Shown here in pieces: positions 62,448 through 64,000 of a stretch of DNA of 64,000 nucleotides; position 1 is the first letter of the stretch; every line of letters starts with the position of its first letter. This DNA comes from Callaeas wilsoni. Lineage: Eukaryota > Chordata > Aves > Passeriformes > Callaeidae. The DNA is taken from NCBI GenBank assembly GCA_013398955.1, contig VWPU01006249.1, positions 31,869-95,868 of the forward strand, written 5' to 3'. The position numbers and the translations under genes are program-made. The notes beneath the pieces are model-generated. The model saw only the letters and a program-made list of their open reading frames with translations. It did no database searches and was not told the origin of the DNA.

Positions 62448-63847
62448 AGCCGTTTTCACCTTTTCACTCCCAGGGCTGGATCGGAGGTCAGTGGAAGTCA
62501 GCAGCACACTTCCATTGCTCCGGGATACCTCTGGATGAAGCTGGGTCAATGCTGCATTTCCCTCTTTCACAGTGCCTAAACAGTCCCAGAGTGCAGTAAA
62601 TGTTCTGACTACAGTTCTCTGGCATTTGTCTGTACCATCTGATCAGTATTTGCTCTACAAAGGCACCTGAAAGAGCAATTATATTTTTCAGAGAGTCTTA
62701 GAAGTTCTCTTTAAGGGCAGGTATTTGTTGTGCTGGGGATGGAATTCTTGCAAAGAAAGCAAAGTTCCACCTTTCTTGATGAAGATAAGCAACACACCTT
62801 GTTCACGTTTTTCCTGGTATTTTTGCGATTCTTATCATGCTTAGTGTTCTTCTTAGGTGTGGAGTTCCAAAAGCTGGACGATTAGAGAATCTTGTGTGAA
62901 ACTCAAAACAGGAATTTTTAGCTTTCATTATTGTAGAGAAAAGTTTGGGGGAAAAAAAATGCATATGGAAAAAAATACCAGAATGCTAAAAAAATGAACT
63001 CAAAGTCGTGAGCCAAATTGATGCAATATTGTGGCATACAGACTAATTTAGTCTCAGGTTCTCACTGAAAACTGCAGCTAATTAAGCAAAATAAAAATAT
63101 TTTTAATTTTATTGCCTTAAGTATACTTAATCCAACATCACAAAGTTTTTGCTTACAAGATGTTTTCAATGTCACAAATATCACTTTCTATATGGAAACA
63201 TAATAAAGTAAATTTTCATCAGGGGTGAATTTGATACAAAATTAAATATTAGCCTTATTCAGAGGTACTTGTATATCCATGTGAGTGTGTGGGTGTCAGT
63301 TTGTGTCTATGTCTTCTTATTTTGAGTTAATACTGATATTTTCATGCCTGATTCATGATTTTTGAATGCTTGAGCTTGGCAGCACTGAACATCTGCCTTA
63401 ATTGTGGGTACTAAGCTTCTTTGAAATTCTCACCTAAATTTAAAATTTCAGCCATTAAAAAAATAACCCTGGACCAGACAAGCCACTTGCCAAATGCTGG
63501 GCTATAAATTACAGCCATTTCTTTTTATTACAGAGTTACACAGTAAAAAAATAAACCCCAAACACCTAAACCCACAAATCTAATTACACCAAATGTGCTC
63601 CTCGTCCAAAGCCGAGCTCTGAGCTCAGCTTCAGCCCCAGATGGGCCGGATGGTTTAGCTGCAAACTAAACTTCTGTAAAAACAGAAGCTGAAATAGCAA
63701 CACAACAGTAATGCTGTATTAGCCCTCTAGGGAAATATCTAAATAAGCAGTAAAAGTAATGAAATAGCATTTATAGCCTTTGTGTCATAAATGCATTATT
63801 TGTAAATAAAAGCTAAGCAGGTTCGCCGTGGTAAACTGGCACAGCTC
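62448..63847. other. Unique AT-rich sequence between the two minisatellites
   Basis: No gene, RNA or named repeat is supported. The DNA is AT-rich from about 62900. Confidence 0.55.
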
Positions 63848-64000
63848 TGCTCCCAGTCCCGCTTCCCAGTTCTGCTCCCAGTTTTGCTCCCAGCCCCGTT
63901 CCCAGCCCCGTTCCCAGTCCCNCTCCCAGCCCCGTTCCCAGCCCCGTTCCCAGTCCAGCTCCCAGCCCCGTTCCCAACCCCGTTCCCAGCCCCGTTCCCA
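63848..64000. repeat. 12-bp C-rich minisatellite, truncated by the window end
   Basis: Twelve full units and one partial one fit a 12-bp grid starting at 63848. The later units are mostly CCGTTCCCAGCC with point variants. The base at 63922 is ambiguous (n). The complementary strand has regularly spaced G-runs (GGGGCTGGGAACGGGG), which could fold as a G-quadruplex. Confidence 0.93.

Noticed and set aside
62106..62599. Open frames encoding 9-residue repeats on both strands
   Set aside because: They are produced by a 27-bp minisatellite, whose period is a multiple of three.
1..64000. CRISPR arrays, operons, phage or plasmid modules
   Set aside because: No direct-repeat/spacer pattern or bacterial gene organisation is present. 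The SINE, LINE and LTR content is that of a bird.

Overview
The window looks like a gene-poor stretch of a bird nuclear genome, most likely a passerine. It carries a typical avian CR1 3' tail, several worn MIR-like SINE pieces, and three ERV-type LTRs, one of which resembles a repeat I associate with songbirds. There are no dense operon-like ORFs. The many short ORFs overlap on both strands, lie in repeats or low-complexity sequence, and match no family I recognise. I could not support any intact protein-coding exon, tRNA or rRNA. The sequence is best read as intergenic DNA or the inside of a very large intron.

Layout. Positions 1-16 kb are unique sequence with MIR-like SINEs (3985-4145, 12836-13062, 14948-15120) and an old CR1/L3-like 3' end (5540-5692). 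A clear CR1 tail sits at 16653-16820 on the minus strand, another MIR at 17801-17925, and a perfect 69-bp tandem duplication at 19678-19815. From 25 to 31 kb there are two more MIR pieces, an LTR (29109-29509), and a hairpin of pre-miRNA size (30584-30650) with a 14-bp perfect stem. Between 32.48 and 33.13 kb the minus strand holds a decayed hAT-type transposase-like sequence with stops and frameshifts. The only strong CpG island is at 35.94-36.18 kb, next to a 29-bp tandem duplication. It is the best candidate for a promoter.

The interval from 37 to 48 kb is featureless apart from one MIR and homopolymer or pyrimidine tracts. An ERVL-like LTR lies at about 48810-49215. The best-defined mobile element is a solo LTR at 57599-58039 (minus strand), with TGTC/GACA ends, a TATA box, an AATAAA signal and near-identical 6-bp flanks. 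The right end carries two minisatellites: a 27-bp one (62186-62447) and a 12-bp one (63848-64000) that runs off the window and contains an ambiguous base at 63922.

Nothing here forms a multi-gene system. The items most worth a second look are the hairpin, the hAT-like relic, the CpG island and the solo LTR.
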